This document shows, piece by piece, positions 37,047 to 46,162 of a DNA stretch of 64,000 nucleotides. Numbering within the stretch: position 1 is the stretch's first letter; every line of letters begins with the position of its first letter. The stretch is taken from NCBI RefSeq assembly GCF_009833495.1, contig NZ_WUWG01000001.1, forward strand, positions 434,001-498,000, in the 5' to 3' direction. The notes below the pieces were generated by a model. It saw only the letters and a list, made by a program, of their open reading frames with translations, was not told the DNA's origin and searched no databases. A program made the translations under genes and the position numbers. The DNA comes from Oceanomicrobium pacificus (GTDB taxonomy: Bacteria; Pseudomonadota; Alphaproteobacteria; Rhodobacterales; Rhodobacteraceae).

Positions 37047-38768
37047 CAGTTTCAGGTCGGGCGCACCGGCCGCACCCAGCCGTGTCACGGCCTCATGCTG
37101 CGACAGGAAGACCTGCCCGCTCAGATGTGACAGGAAATCCGTCCGCTCCAGCCGGTCCATCACCGGGCCCTTGACCTCCGACAGGTGCAGGCGGATGCCG
37201 GCATCCTGCAAACGGTGGTCGATCATCTCGAGGCTCTCGAGCGCGGAACTGTCGATGAAGTTCACCGCCGAACACATGAGCACCACGTCGCGCAACGCGG
37301 GGTCGGCCGCGGCGGCATCGTTGACCAGATCCTCCAGATAGCGCGCATTCGGGAAATAGAGGCTTTCGTCGACGCGGATCGACAGCAGGCCCGGCACGGT
37401 CTCCACCTTGTGACGCGCCACATTGCGGAAATGCTCGGTCCCCGGCACCCGGCCAACCACGGCGTGATGCGGGCGCGAGGTGCGCCAGAGATAGAGGATC
37501 AGCGACAGGACCACGCCCGCCAGAATGCCCGCCTCGACCCCGATCCCGAGCGTCAGGAGGATCGTCGCAAGCATGGCCGAGAAATCGGCCTTGGAATAGA
37601 CCCACGTCCGCTTGAGCGCTCCGAGGTCGACGAGCGTCAGCACCGCCACGATGATGGTGGCCGCGAGCGTCGCCTTCGGCAGGAAGAAGAGGAGCGGCGT
37701 CAGGAACAGCGTCGCGAGCGCCATGCCTACGGCCGCGAAAGCCCCAGCAGCGGGCGTCTGCGCGCCGGCGTCGAAATTGACCACCGAGCGGGAAAAGCCG
37801 CCAGTGACCGGAAACCCGCCCGACAGGGCCGAGCCGATGTTGGACGCCCCGAGCGCCACCAGTTCCTGATCGGGATCGATCCGCTGGCGCCGCTTTGCGG
37901 CGAGCGTCTGGGCCACGGAGACGCTTTCCACATAGCCCACGACCGAGATCAGGAGCGCCGGCACCGCAAGATCGCGCCAGAGCGCCACATCGAGCGGCGG
38001 CAGGGCCGGGGTCGGCAGGCCGGACGGCACGTCGCCCACAATCGCCACGCCGCGCGCATCGAGCCCCAGCATCCAGACAAGCCCGGTCGTCACGATCACC
38101 GCCAGCACCGGACCGGCCTTGGCCAGTCCGCCGGCCATCGCGTCAGACAGGCCGAACCGCATCAGGAGCGGTTTCAGCGCACCGCGCACCCAGACAAGGA
38201 ACAGCACGGCCCCGCCGCCGATGGCGAGTGTCGGCAGGTTGATGTCGCCGAGATGCGCGATCAGGTCGCCGCCCAGTTCGATCAGGGAATGGCCGTGGGC
38301 AGAGATGCCCATGATATGGGCCAGCTGGCTCGCCGCGATCAGCAGACCGGAGGCAGAGATGAAGCCCGAGATGACCGGGTGGCTGAGGAAGTTTGCCAGA
38401 AAGCCCAGCCGCAACATGCCCATCACCGCGAGCATCAGGCCCGAAAGAGCCGCCAGCGCAATGGCCGCGCCCAGATATTCGGGCGTGCCGGTGGCCACGA
38501 GGTTGCCGACCGCCGCCGCTGTCATCAGCGACACGACCGCGACCGGCCCCACGGCCAGCGTCCGCGAGGTGCCGAAGATGGCATAGAGCAGGAGCGGCGC
38601 GATCGAGGCATAGAGCCCGACTTCCGCGGGCAGACCCGCGAGCAGCGCATAGGCCAGCGATTGCGGGATCAGCATGATCGTAACGATGAGCGCGGCCATC
38701 GCGTCCTGCGCGAAGGCGGGCCGGTTGTAGCCCGGCGCCCAGTCGAGGATGGGAAAGAAACGGCGCAT
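37035..38768 (-). CDS. SulP-family anion transporter with STAS domain
   Basis: This 577-residue SLC26/SulP transporter has about fourteen membrane segments in residues 25-430 with the family start MLIPQSLAYALLAGLPAEVGLYAS (about 37-60). The C-terminal STAS domain (about 450-560) carries the FIDSSALESLEM loop. SulP proteins move sulfate, bicarbonate or other anions. As the last gene of the sulfur-oxidation cluster beginning at 41043, sulfate or sulfite/thiosulfate transport is the most likely job. A 117-bp gap with a strong GC hairpin separates it from the preceding sulfurtransferase gene. Confidence 0.88.
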   Translation of the reverse strand: MRRFFPILDWAPGYNRPAFAQDAMAALIVTIMLIPQSLAYALLAGLPAEVGLYASIAPLLLYAIFGTSRTLAVGPVAVVSLMTAAAVGNLVATGTPEYLGAAIALAALSGLMLAVMGMLRLGFLANFLSHPVISGFISASGLLIAASQLAHIMGISAHGHSLIELGGDLIAHLGDINLPTLAIGGGAVLFLVWVRGALKPLLMRFGLSDAMAGGLAKAGPVLAVIVTTGLVWMLGLDARGVAIVGDVPSGLPTPALPPLDVALWRDLAVPALLISVVGYVESVSVAQTLAAKRRQRIDPDQELVALGASNIGSALSGGFPVTGGFSRSVVNFDAGAQTPAAGAFAAVGMALATLFLTPLLFFLPKATLAATIIVAVLTLVDLGALKRTWVYSKADFSAMLATILLTLGIGVEAGILAGVVLSLILYLWRTSRPHHAVVGRVPGTEHFRNVARHKVETVPGLLSIRVDESLYFPNARYLEDLVNDAAAADPALRDVVLMCSAVNFIDSSALESLEMIDHRLQDAGIRLHLSEVKGPVMDRLERTDFLSHLSGQVFLSQHEAVTRLGAAGAPDLKLAGA

Positions 38769-38799
38769 GATAGGCTCCTCAGCGCAAAGCGGGGGCGGT

Positions 38800-38824
38800 C
38801 CGGCGCCGCGTGAACGGGCGCCGG
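38800..38824 (-). other. GC stem-loop in the SulP leader
   Basis: CCGGCGCC (38800-38807) and GGCGCCGG (38817-38824) form a perfect 8-bp stem with a 9-base loop in the 117-bp gap between the DUF442 gene and the SulP gene. There is no T-tract. It could reduce transcription into the transporter gene or stabilise the upstream mRNA. Confidence 0.4.
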
Positions 38825-38885
38825 CCGGAATATCTTGGTCTGTCAGGGGCGGGCCGCGCGAGGGGCGCAGCCCGGTCTCAGCGGC

Positions 38886-39311
38886 TCAGCCGGCGGCCTG
38901 CGCGGCCAGCATGGGCTGCATGCCGCTCAGGTCGTAGCCGGCTTTCGCGGCGCGGTCGACGATCTCGCCCGCCTCGCGGGTCGGGGCTTCGGCCAGCGCC
39001 CAGAGCGTGGCCGAGCGCGTGCCCGACCGGCAATAGGCGAGGATCGGACCGGATGCGCCCTTGATCACGTCGCGCAGTGCCGCCACCTCGGCCGGGCCCA
39101 TCTGTCCGGGCACGATCGGGATATAGTGGTAGGCAAGGCCGGCACGTTCGGCCGCCGCTGCCATGTCCGCGCTTTGCAGACCGTCAGGCACTTCGCCGTC
39201 GGGGCGGTTGTTCACCAGCGTGGTGAAGCCCGTCTGGGCCACATGCGACACCTCTTCCGCCGCGATCTGCGGAGCGACGCTGAACGTCTCGGTCAGGGAT
39301 TTCACAAGCAT
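38886..39311 (-). CDS. TIGR01244/DUF442 family sulfurtransferase
   Basis: This 141-residue cytoplasmic protein has a dual-specificity-phosphatase-like fold. The NNRPDGEVPDG segment (about residues 34-44) and the active-site loop YCRSGTRS with Cys 94 are typical of DUF442. In many Rhizobiales and Rhodobacterales this domain is fused to, or co-transcribed with, a persulfide dioxygenase and is thought to handle sulfane sulfur. Here it is a separate gene in the same operon. An AAGGAA ribosome site lies 6 bases before the ATG. Confidence 0.87.
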   Translation of the reverse strand: MLVKSLTETFSVAPQIAAEEVSHVAQTGFTTLVNNRPDGEVPDGLQSADMAAAAERAGLAYHYIPIVPGQMGPAEVAALRDVIKGASGPILAYCRSGTRSATLWALAEAPTREAGEIVDRAAKAGYDLSGMQPMLAAQAAG

Positions 39312-39324
39312 GGGGATTCCTTTC

Positions 39325-39750
39325 TCAGACAGGGGCTTCGAGCCGGGACTTGACCGGCACCGCCGCGACCATACCGGCGATCATCGCCACGAGGAAGAGG
39401 GCGCCGTTCCAGCCGCCGTAGCTCAGCGAGGCCATGGCCGGTCCGGGGCACAGGCCCGCCAGACCCCAGCCCATCCCGAAGAGGAAGGACCCGAGGGTCA
39501 GGTTGCGCCCGAGTTTAGGATCGGGCATCGCCGGGATGGGTGTCCCGAGCACGGCCGTTTCGCGTTTCGCGGCGAAGCGCCAGGCGAAAAACATCGGGAT
39601 GATCGCCCCGCCCAGCACGAAGGCCAGCGTCGGGTCCCAGTTGCCAAAAATGTCGAGCCAGCCCTGCACCTTGGTCGTGTCGGTCATGCCCGACACCATC
39701 AGGCCGAGGCCGAACAGGCCGCCGGAAAATGCGGAAATCAACAGGCGCAT
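39325..39750 (-). CDS. YeeE/YedE-family half permease (second)
   Basis: This 141-residue membrane protein of the YeeE/YedE (DUF6691-type) family has four hydrophobic helices. The conserved GLAGLCPGPAM motif places a cysteine at residue 101, the position used for sulfur relay in thiosulfate transport by YeeE. Its ATG overlaps the stop of the first half permease by one base (39750). Together the two halves should form one sulfur-compound transporter (PmpA/PmpB-like). Confidence 0.87.
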   Translation of the reverse strand: MRLLISAFSGGLFGLGLMVSGMTDTTKVQGWLDIFGNWDPTLAFVLGGAIIPMFFAWRFAAKRETAVLGTPIPAMPDPKLGRNLTLGSFLFGMGWGLAGLCPGPAMASLSYGGWNGALFLVAMIAGMVAAVPVKSRLEAPV

Positions 39751-40178
39751 CAGATCACCTCCAGAACATGGCGGAAGGCCAGAACGGTCAGGCCGCCGCC
39801 GAGCAGATAGAAAACGGTCGCGACGATGCCGCGCAGCGACAGGCGCGAGATCCCGCAGACCCCGTGGCCCGAGGTGCAGCCGTTGGCGAGGCGCGTGCCG
39901 ATGCCGACGAGCAGGCCCGCCGCGATGATGACCGCGACATTGCTTGTCAGATGCGTGTCGGGCTGACCGGTGAAAAGCGTCACCGCCGCCGGCACCGCGA
40001 CGAGCGCGCCGATAAAGGCCGCCCGCTCGGTCCAGTTGCCGCGGCCGGTGCCGTCCACAAGGCCGCCGAGCAGCCCGCTCGCGCCCATGATCCGCCCGTT
40101 GAAGAGCAGGAAGGTGGCCGCGGCGGCGCCGATCATCAGGCCGCCGATCAGGCCGTAAATCCAGTCGATCTCGATCAT
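39750..40178 (-). CDS. YeeE/YedE-family half permease (first)
   Basis: This 142-residue membrane protein has about four helices and the YeeE signature [12 protein letters not shown] (Cys 101 and Cys 108). It belongs to the sulfur-compound transporter group. It lies one base downstream of the persulfide-dioxygenase-like gene and upstream of its partner half. The cysteine set supports movement of thiosulfate or sulfane sulfur. The exact species moved is not decided by sequence. Confidence 0.88.
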   Translation of the reverse strand: MIEIDWIYGLIGGLMIGAAAATFLLFNGRIMGASGLLGGLVDGTGRGNWTERAAFIGALVAVPAAVTLFTGQPDTHLTSNVAVIIAAGLLVGIGTRLANGCTSGHGVCGISRLSLRGIVATVFYLLGGGLTVLAFRHVLEVI

Positions 40179-40179
40179 G

Positions 40180-41043
40180 TCAAAGTCCGTTCACAGGCAG
40201 TTTCAGGTAGGAGGTGCCGTTCTCTTCCGGTTCGGGCATCTGGCCCGCGCGCATGTTCACCTGCAACGAGGGAATGATGAGTTTCGGCATGCCCAGTTGG
40301 GCGTCCCGCGCGGTGCGCATCTTGACGAACTCGTCCTTGTCGCGGGCCTGCCCGACATGGACATTCGCGGCCTTCTGCGCGCCCACGGTGGTTTCCCATG
40401 CATAATCGTCGCGGCCCGGCGCCTTGTAGTCGTGGCCGACGAAGATCCGGGTCTCGTCCGGCAGGGCGAGGATCTTCTGGATCGAATCGTAGAGCATCTC
40501 TGCCGAGCCGCCGGGGAAATCGGCGCGTGCCGTCCCGAAGTCGGGCATGAAGAGCGTATCGCCCACGAAAGCGGCATCCTCGATCACATAGGTCAGGCAG
40601 GCCGGTGTATGGCCCGGCGTGTGCAGGACCGCACCTTCAAGCCCACCGATCGTGAACGTGTCGCCCTCGACAAAAAGCTGGTCGAACTGCGAGCCGTCGC
40701 GCTGGAATTCCGTGCCCTCGTTGAAGATCTTGCCGAACGTGTCCTGCACGACGGTGATCTTCTCGCCGATGCCGATCTTGCCCCCCAGCCGCTCCTGCAG
40801 ATAGGGCGCGGCCGACAGGTGGTCGGCATGGACGTGGCTCTCCAGGATCCAGTCGACGGTGAGACCCTTCTCTTTCACATAGGCGACGATTTCGTCCGCC
40901 GAGGCCGTGTCGGTCCGGCCCGAAGCGTGGTCAAAGTCGAGAACCGAGTCGATGATCGCGCAGGACGTGCTTTCAGGGTCCTTCACGACAAAGGAAACGG
41001 TGTTGGTAGCCTCATCGAAAAAGGCGGTAACTTCAGGTGCCAT
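40180..41043 (-). CDS. blh: Persulfide dioxygenase-like metallo-beta-lactamase (Blh/ETHE1 type)
   Basis: This 287-residue MBL-fold enzyme has the metal motif HVHADH (His70, His72, Asp74, His75), HTPGHTPACLTY (about 160-171), GDTLFMPDFGTAR (about 180) and GHDY near residue 220, the pattern of ETHE1-like non-haem iron persulfide dioxygenases. These oxidise glutathione persulfide to sulfite. It is first in a minus-strand sulfur operon and divergent from an ArsR-family regulator. The ATG at 41043 is chosen because GGAG lies 8 bases upstream. A Met four codons earlier is less likely. Confidence 0.87.
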   Translation of the reverse strand: MAPEVTAFFDEATNTVSFVVKDPESTSCAIIDSVLDFDHASGRTDTASADEIVAYVKEKGLTVDWILESHVHADHLSAAPYLQERLGGKIGIGEKITVVQDTFGKIFNEGTEFQRDGSQFDQLFVEGDTFTIGGLEGAVLHTPGHTPACLTYVIEDAAFVGDTLFMPDFGTARADFPGGSAEMLYDSIQKILALPDETRIFVGHDYKAPGRDDYAWETTVGAQKAANVHVGQARDKDEFVKMRTARDAQLGMPKLIIPSLQVNMRAGQMPEPEENGTSYLKLPVNGL

Positions 41044-41093
41044 GTCACTCTCCATGGGTTGTCTGTCCCGATCCAATATGGTCATAGATAGAA

Positions 41094-41105
41094 ATATTGC
41101 AATAT
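41094..41105. promoter_or_regulatory. Palindromic operator candidate for the ArsR/BigR-type repressor
   Basis: ATATTGCAATAT is a perfect 12-bp palindrome in a strikingly AT-rich island of about 40 bp in otherwise GC-rich DNA, in the gap between the divergent persulfide dioxygenase and repressor genes. BigR-type repressors bind AT-rich dyads in exactly this position and control both directions. Confidence 0.6.
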
Positions 41106-41237
41106 ATAAATTTGCAGAATATGCTCGGCACAACGCGGGCATTGAAAATCATAGCGAAATCTCTATGTGATGTCCCGATGACGGGCGCCGGTCGCCCCAG
41201 AGGCGCATGTGTGCGCCACAGGAAAGGAAGGCATCCG

Positions 41238-41567
41238 ATGCGCGATTCTGCTGCGCTCGACATTCAGGACAAGGCTCCGGCCATGGCCGCGCAAGCGGCG
41301 GAGGCGGCCGAATTCATCAAGACGCTCGGGCATGAGGGGCGGCTGATGCTTCTGTGTCTGCTTTCGCAAGGCGAGCGCACCGTGTCGGAACTGGAGGCCG
41401 AGACCGGCGCGCGCCAGGCCATCGTGTCCCAGCATCTGGCGCGGCTGCGGCAGGAGGGCTTCGTCTCCACCCGCCGCGACGGGCGGCAGATCTTCTACAG
41501 CCTTGCCGATCCGCGCGTGGCCAAACTGATCTCCACGCTTTACGAAATCTTCTGCGATCCGGCATGA
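41238..41567 (+). CDS. ArsR-family sulfide/persulfide-responsive repressor (BigR/SqrR type)
   Basis: This 109-residue winged-helix regulator has a recognition region (VSELEAETGARQAIVSQHLARL, about 49-70) and wing (TRRDGRQIFYSLAD, about 78-91) typical of ArsR. Two cysteines, Cys40 in LLCLL and Cys106 near the C-terminus, sit at the positions that form a di- or tetrasulfide in BigR and SqrR. No metal-binding ELCVCDL motif is present. The ATG at 41238 follows AAGGAAGG. An open extension upstream crosses the AT-rich operator and is not part of the family. It should sense reactive sulfur and control the divergent operon and itself. Confidence 0.87.
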   Translation: MRDSAALDIQDKAPAMAAQAAEAAEFIKTLGHEGRLMLLCLLSQGERTVSELEAETGARQAIVSQHLARLRQEGFVSTRRDGRQIFYSLADPRVAKLISTLYEIFCDPA

Positions 41568-41634
41568 CCGCTTGCCAGCCCCGCCACGGGCTGGTTTCCT
41601 GACGCGCGAGCACGAACCGGAGCCGCGCAATCCC

Positions 41635-42978
41635 ATGACCACCCTCCTGATCCGCAAGGCCGCCCATCTGGTCACGATGGACGATGACCGCCGCGAATTG
41701 GCCGATTTCGACATCCTGATCCGCGACGGCGTGATCGCTGAAATCGGGCCGGACCTGACCGCGGCGGATGCGCGGATCATCGATGCGTCCGGCTGCGTGG
41801 TGACACCGGGGCTCGTCAACACGCACCATCATCTCTACCAGAGCCTGACCCGCGCCGTGCCGGGCGGGCAGGATGCGCTGCTCTTCGGCTGGCTACAGAC
41901 GCTCTATCCGATCTGGGGCCGGATGCGGCCCGAAGATTTCCGGCTGGCGACCGAGATCGGATTGGCGGAACTGGCCCTGTCGGGCTGCACGCTCAGCTCC
42001 GATCACCTTTACATCTTTCCCAACGGCACCCGGCTGGAGGACAGTATCGAGGCGGCGGTGCAGGTCGGTCTGCGGTTTCATGCGACACGCGGCTCGATGA
42101 GCATCGGGGAAAGCGACGGCGGCCTGCCGCCCGACGCGCTCGTGGAACGCGAGGCCGATATCCTGAAGGACAGCGAGCGGCTCATCGCCGCCCATCACGA
42201 TCCGGCCGACGGCGCGATGCTGCGCATCGGGCTCGCTCCGTGCTCGCCCTTCTCCGTGTCCCGCGAACTGATGCGCGACAGTGCGGTTCTGGCGCGCGAA
42301 AAGGGCGTCATGCTGCACACGCATCTGGCCGAAAACGAGGAGGATATCGCCTACAGTCTGGAGAAATTCGGCTGCCGCCCGGGCGACTATGCCGAGGAAC
42401 TGGGCTGGACGGGCGCGGATGTCTGGCACGCCCATTGCGTGCGGCTCGACGCGGCGGAGATCGACCTTTTTGCCCGCAGCGGCACCGGTGTCGCCCACTG
42501 TCCCTGCTCCAACTGCCGGCTCGGCTCGGGTATCGCGCCGGTCCGCGCCATGCGCGACGCAGGCGTGAAAGTCGGGCTCGGCGTCGACGGGTCGGCCTCC
42601 AATGATGCGGCCCACCTTCTGTCGGAGGCACGGCAGGCGATGCTCCTGCAACGGGTGGCGCACGGGGCCGACGCCATGGCCGCGCGCGAGGCGCTGGAGA
42701 TCGCGACGCGCGGCGGCGCGGATGTGCTCGGGCGGCCCGACTGCGGCCGGATCGCCGTTGGCAAACGCGCCGATATTGCCGTCTGGGATCTGCGCGACAC
42801 GGTCGCGGCAGCGGGCCAATGGGACCCGGTGGCAGCTCTTGTATTGTGCGGGCCCTTCACCGTCCGCGACCTGATTGTCGAGGGGCGGGAAATCGTCTCC
42901 GACGGGCGGATCACCACCGTCGACCCGCGCGCGCTGGCCGCACAGGCCCGCGACGCGGTCGCGCGGCTCGCCGGTTAG
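41635..42978 (+). CDS. 8-oxoguanine deaminase-like amidohydrolase
   Basis: This 447-residue zinc hydrolase is of the TRZ/ATZ (cog0402) group. NTHHHLYQSLTRAVPG (about residues 61-76), HTHLAENEED (about 223-232), HAHCVRL and GVDGSASNDAAHLL (about 319) are the metal and substrate motifs of 8-oxoguanine deaminase and hydroxy-atrazine ethylaminohydrolase. 8-oxoguanine deaminase yields urate, which fits the urate-degradation genes 10-17 kb downstream. It is followed after 8 bases by a sensor kinase gene. Guanine deaminase or a related deaminase remains possible. Confidence 0.78.
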   Translation: MTTLLIRKAAHLVTMDDDRRELADFDILIRDGVIAEIGPDLTAADARIIDASGCVVTPGLVNTHHHLYQSLTRAVPGGQDALLFGWLQTLYPIWGRMRPEDFRLATEIGLAELALSGCTLSSDHLYIFPNGTRLEDSIEAAVQVGLRFHATRGSMSIGESDGGLPPDALVEREADILKDSERLIAAHHDPADGAMLRIGLAPCSPFSVSRELMRDSAVLAREKGVMLHTHLAENEEDIAYSLEKFGCRPGDYAEELGWTGADVWHAHCVRLDAAEIDLFARSGTGVAHCPCSNCRLGSGIAPVRAMRDAGVKVGLGVDGSASNDAAHLLSEARQAMLLQRVAHGADAMAAREALEIATRGGADVLGRPDCGRIAVGKRADIAVWDLRDTVAAAGQWDPVAALVLCGPFTVRDLIVEGREIVSDGRITTVDPRALAAQARDAVARLAG

Positions 42979-42986
42979 CCGGTCGC

Positions 42987-44798
42987 ATGGGGGGGCCGTC
43001 CGACAGTGCCACAAGCGCGGTGCAAGACCCGACACGGCGCCGCCGCTGGCGGTTTGCCGGGCTTGGTGCGGTCGCGCTTCTGCTGCTCGCCGTCTTCTTC
43101 TGGGGGGCCTATCTCTATGTGCTGCGGGCCGAGACGCAGCGGGCGGAAAGCCGCGCCTCGCTCTACCGCTCGACGCTGTTGGGCAGCCTCGACCGGTTCC
43201 AGCACCTGCCTTTCATTCTGGCCCGCGACCCGTTCGTGATCGCCGCCGCCACTGGCGCCGAGCGCAGCCGGACGATTCTGAACGAACGGCTTGCAGCATT
43301 TTCCGACCAGTCCGACCTCGACGCGATCTACCTGATGTCCCTGTCGGGCCTGACCATCGCCGCCTCGAACCATGCCGAGCCGCTGACCTTTCTGGGCCAG
43401 AATTACGGGTTCCGGCCCTATTTCAAAGAGGCCGCGGCAGGCGGCCATGGCGAGTTTTTCGCCATCGGCGCGACCACCTCTCAGCCCGGCTATTTCGTGG
43501 CCGATCCGGTGCGCGGACCGACCGGCGACATTCAGGGCGTGATCGCGCTGAAGCTTGACCTCAGTTCGCTGACCGACACCTGGGCGGCAGGGGGCGAGAC
43601 GGTCCTTGTCACCAACCGCGACGGAATCGTGGTGCTCGCCACGGAACCGGACTGGCCCTATCGCAGCATCACGCCGCTCGATCCCGCCCGGCGGGCGGAC
43701 ATCGCCGCGGAACGCCAGTTCGGACAGGAACCGCTGGCGCCGCTCGACTGGACGCCCGGCCGGACGGGCCCGACCGTCGAAGGCCGGCGCTACCTGCAGG
43801 CAAGCGTGCCTGTGGGGCGGCTCGACTGGCAACTCCATTTCCTGACCGACCGCGCGCGCGTCTGGCAGCAGGCCGCGAGCCTGACCATCGCCGCGGCGGT
43901 CGTGATGGCGCTGCTGCTGGCGCTTGGCCTTTTCCTGCGTTCCGAGCGGATCGCCGCGGCGCTCCGCGTCTCCGACCGCGACCGGCAGGACCTGAGCCGC
44001 GTCAACATGCGCCTGCGGCAGGAGGTGGAGGACCGCCGCCGCGCGGAAGCCGCGCTGGCGCGCACCCGCGCCGATCTGGACCGCGCGAGCAAGCTTGCGG
44101 CGCTTGGGCAGGTCTCGGCCTCCGTCACGCATGAGTTGGGACAGCCCATCGCGGCGCTCAAGACCCAGATCGCGGCGGCGGAGATGGCGCGCGACCGGCT
44201 CGATACGCCCCGCCTGCTCGACCGCCTGTCGGGCATCGCGACCCGGATGGAGGCCATCACCCGCCAGCTTCGTTTCTTCGCCGCACCCGATACCGATCCG
44301 ATGCGCGCGGTCCCCTTCGAGGACGTGATTGCCGGTGCGCGGGACCTGGTCGAAGCCGATTTCGCGACGCAGGGTGTCACCATCCGGCGCAGCGGCGCGC
44401 CGGTGCAGGCCGCCGTTCGCGGGTCGCGCTTCCGGCTGGAACAGGTGCTGGTGAACCTGTTGCGCAATGCCCGCGACGCGATGGGGGGGCAGGACAATCC
44501 GCAGATCGATCTGGAGGTGGCGCAGGACGGCCGCACTGTTCTGGCACGGGTCGCGGATCGTGGCCACGGGTTGCAGGACCAGCCGCTCGACCGGCTGCAG
44601 GAGCCCTTCCATTCCACCCGCGCCTCGGGTGAGGGGATGGGGCTCGGGCTGGCGATCTCGACGGCGATCCTGAAGGAACATGGCGGGCACCTCGCCGCCG
44701 CCGAACGCCCCGATGGCGGCGCTGTTTTCACCGTCACCTTGCCTGTGGCGGATGATCCCGCACCGCAGCGGGACAAGCAGGAAGGGGCAACGGCATGA
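42987..44798 (+). CDS. DctB-like sensor histidine kinase
   Basis: This 603-residue membrane kinase has an N-terminal helix (about 20-42), a periplasmic PAS-like double Cache domain (about 45-280, with LGQNYGFRPYFKEA), a second helix (about 288-310) and a coiled coil. The HisKA motif is SVTHELGQPIAALKTQ (His about 381). The ATPase domain carries the LLRNARDAM N-box, DRGHG and GMGLGLAIS boxes. DctB proteins sense C4-dicarboxylates outside the cell. The stop overlaps the start of the response-regulator gene by four bases, and a TRAP operon follows. The stimulus may be a dicarboxylate or another ligand of that transporter. Confidence 0.88.
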   Translation: MGGPSDSATSAVQDPTRRRRWRFAGLGAVALLLLAVFFWGAYLYVLRAETQRAESRASLYRSTLLGSLDRFQHLPFILARDPFVIAAATGAERSRTILNERLAAFSDQSDLDAIYLMSLSGLTIAASNHAEPLTFLGQNYGFRPYFKEAAAGGHGEFFAIGATTSQPGYFVADPVRGPTGDIQGVIALKLDLSSLTDTWAAGGETVLVTNRDGIVVLATEPDWPYRSITPLDPARRADIAAERQFGQEPLAPLDWTPGRTGPTVEGRRYLQASVPVGRLDWQLHFLTDRARVWQQAASLTIAAAVVMALLLALGLFLRSERIAAALRVSDRDRQDLSRVNMRLRQEVEDRRRAEAALARTRADLDRASKLAALGQVSASVTHELGQPIAALKTQIAAAEMARDRLDTPRLLDRLSGIATRMEAITRQLRFFAAPDTDPMRAVPFEDVIAGARDLVEADFATQGVTIRRSGAPVQAAVRGSRFRLEQVLVNLLRNARDAMGGQDNPQIDLEVAQDGRTVLARVADRGHGLQDQPLDRLQEPFHSTRASGEGMGLGLAISTAILKEHGGHLAAAERPDGGAVFTVTLPVADDPAPQRDKQEGATA

Positions 44799-46144
44799 GC
44801 ATGATCCGCCACGCTTTCGTGATCGACGACGACCGCGCGATGCGCGGTGCGCTCGAGGACCTGCTGACCTCAGCCGGCTGGAAGGTGACCCTGTTTGCAG
44901 GCATCGACAAAGCGGCGCGGGCGCTGCCGTCAGACCCGCCGGACGTGATCCTGTCGGACATGCGGATGCCGGGCGGCAGCGGGCTTGATCTGCTGGAGAG
45001 CCTGCGCGACGCACCGTCCGCCGTGCCGCCTGTGATCCTGATCTCGGCCCATGGCGACATTCCGCTGGCCGTCGAGGCGATGCAGGCCGGGGCCTACAGT
45101 TTCCTCGAAAAGCCCTTCGATCCGCGCCGCCTTCTGACCGTGCTCGACCATGCCGCCGATCAGGCGCGGCTGGGGCGCGACAATGCACGGCTCCGGGCGC
45201 GGCTCGCACGGCTCGGCGGGCTCGACCGGTTGCTTGTCGGGGACAGCCCCACGATCCGCGATCTGCGGCGCGAAGTGCTCGATCTGGCCGATGCGCCGCT
45301 GCCGGTCATGGTTCTGGGCGAGACAGGGACGGGCAAGGATCTGGTGGCCCGGGCGCTCCATGACCTGTCGGACCGGGCGGCGGGGCCGTTCATCGCGCTC
45401 AATTGCGCCGCCCTGCCCGCCGACCATTTCGAGGCCGGTATTTTCGGGCGCGTGGGTGGCGACAGCCCGCAACAGGGCGCGTTCGCCCGCGCCGATGGCG
45501 GCACGCTTTTCCTTGACGAGGTGACCGCCTGCCCGATCGACCTGCAGCCGAAACTGCTGCGCGCGCTCGACACGCAGGAGGTCACACCCGTCGGCAGCGA
45601 CAGCCCACGACGCGTGGATATCCGCATCCTGTCGGCCAGCAACGAAGCGCTGGACCGTGCAGTTGCGGAAAACCGGCTGCGCGAGGACCTGATGTTCCGC
45701 CTGAACGCGGTGGAGTTGCACCTGCCGCCGCTGCGCGAGCGCGGCGACGATATCGTGCTCCTGTTCACCCGGTTCATGGCCGAACAGGCCGAGGTGCTGG
45801 GCAGCGACATGCCCGAACTGACGCCAGAGGACATTGCCGCGATGCTGGCCCATGACTGGCCGGGCAATGTGCGCGAGTTGCGCAACGTGGCGGCACGGAC
45901 CGTGCTGGCGCGCCGCCGCGCGGCGGTGCCTGTGGCCGACATCCTGTCGCCCGGCGGTGACCTCGGCGACATGCCCGCGACCCTGCGCGAGGCCGTCGCC
46001 GCCTTCGAGCGGCAGATGATCGCCCGTGCGTTGCGTGCCGAGGGCGGGCGCATGGACGCGGTGGCGGATGCGCTCGGCATCGGACGGCGGACGCTGAACG
46101 AGAAGATTGTGAAGCTCGGGCTCCACAAAGACGAACTCCTCTGA
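44795..46144 (+). CDS. DctD-like AAA+ response regulator without GAFTGA
   Basis: This 449-residue protein has three parts: receiver (about 1-120, acidic pocket IDDD, phospho-Asp55 in LSDMRMP, Lys in LEKPF), AAA+ domain (about 145-370, Walker A GETGTGKD, Walker B GGTLFLDEV, arginine-finger region FRLNAVELHLPPLRERGDD) and a Fis-like HTH (about 410-445). Where DctD/NtrC proteins have GAFTGA, this one reads IFGRVGGDSPQQGAFARADGG and is about five residues shorter, so the sigma-54 contact loop is missing. It probably acts with another sigma factor, as in rhodobacterial NtrC. Confidence 0.85.
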   Translation: MSMIRHAFVIDDDRAMRGALEDLLTSAGWKVTLFAGIDKAARALPSDPPDVILSDMRMPGGSGLDLLESLRDAPSAVPPVILISAHGDIPLAVEAMQAGAYSFLEKPFDPRRLLTVLDHAADQARLGRDNARLRARLARLGGLDRLLVGDSPTIRDLRREVLDLADAPLPVMVLGETGTGKDLVARALHDLSDRAAGPFIALNCAALPADHFEAGIFGRVGGDSPQQGAFARADGGTLFLDEVTACPIDLQPKLLRALDTQEVTPVGSDSPRRVDIRILSASNEALDRAVAENRLREDLMFRLNAVELHLPPLRERGDDIVLLFTRFMAEQAEVLGSDMPELTPEDIAAMLAHDWPGNVRELRNVAARTVLARRRAAVPVADILSPGGDLGDMPATLREAVAAFERQMIARALRAEGGRMDAVADALGIGRRTLNEKIVKLGLHKDELL

Positions 46145-46162
46145 CACCGCGCGACGGCACTT

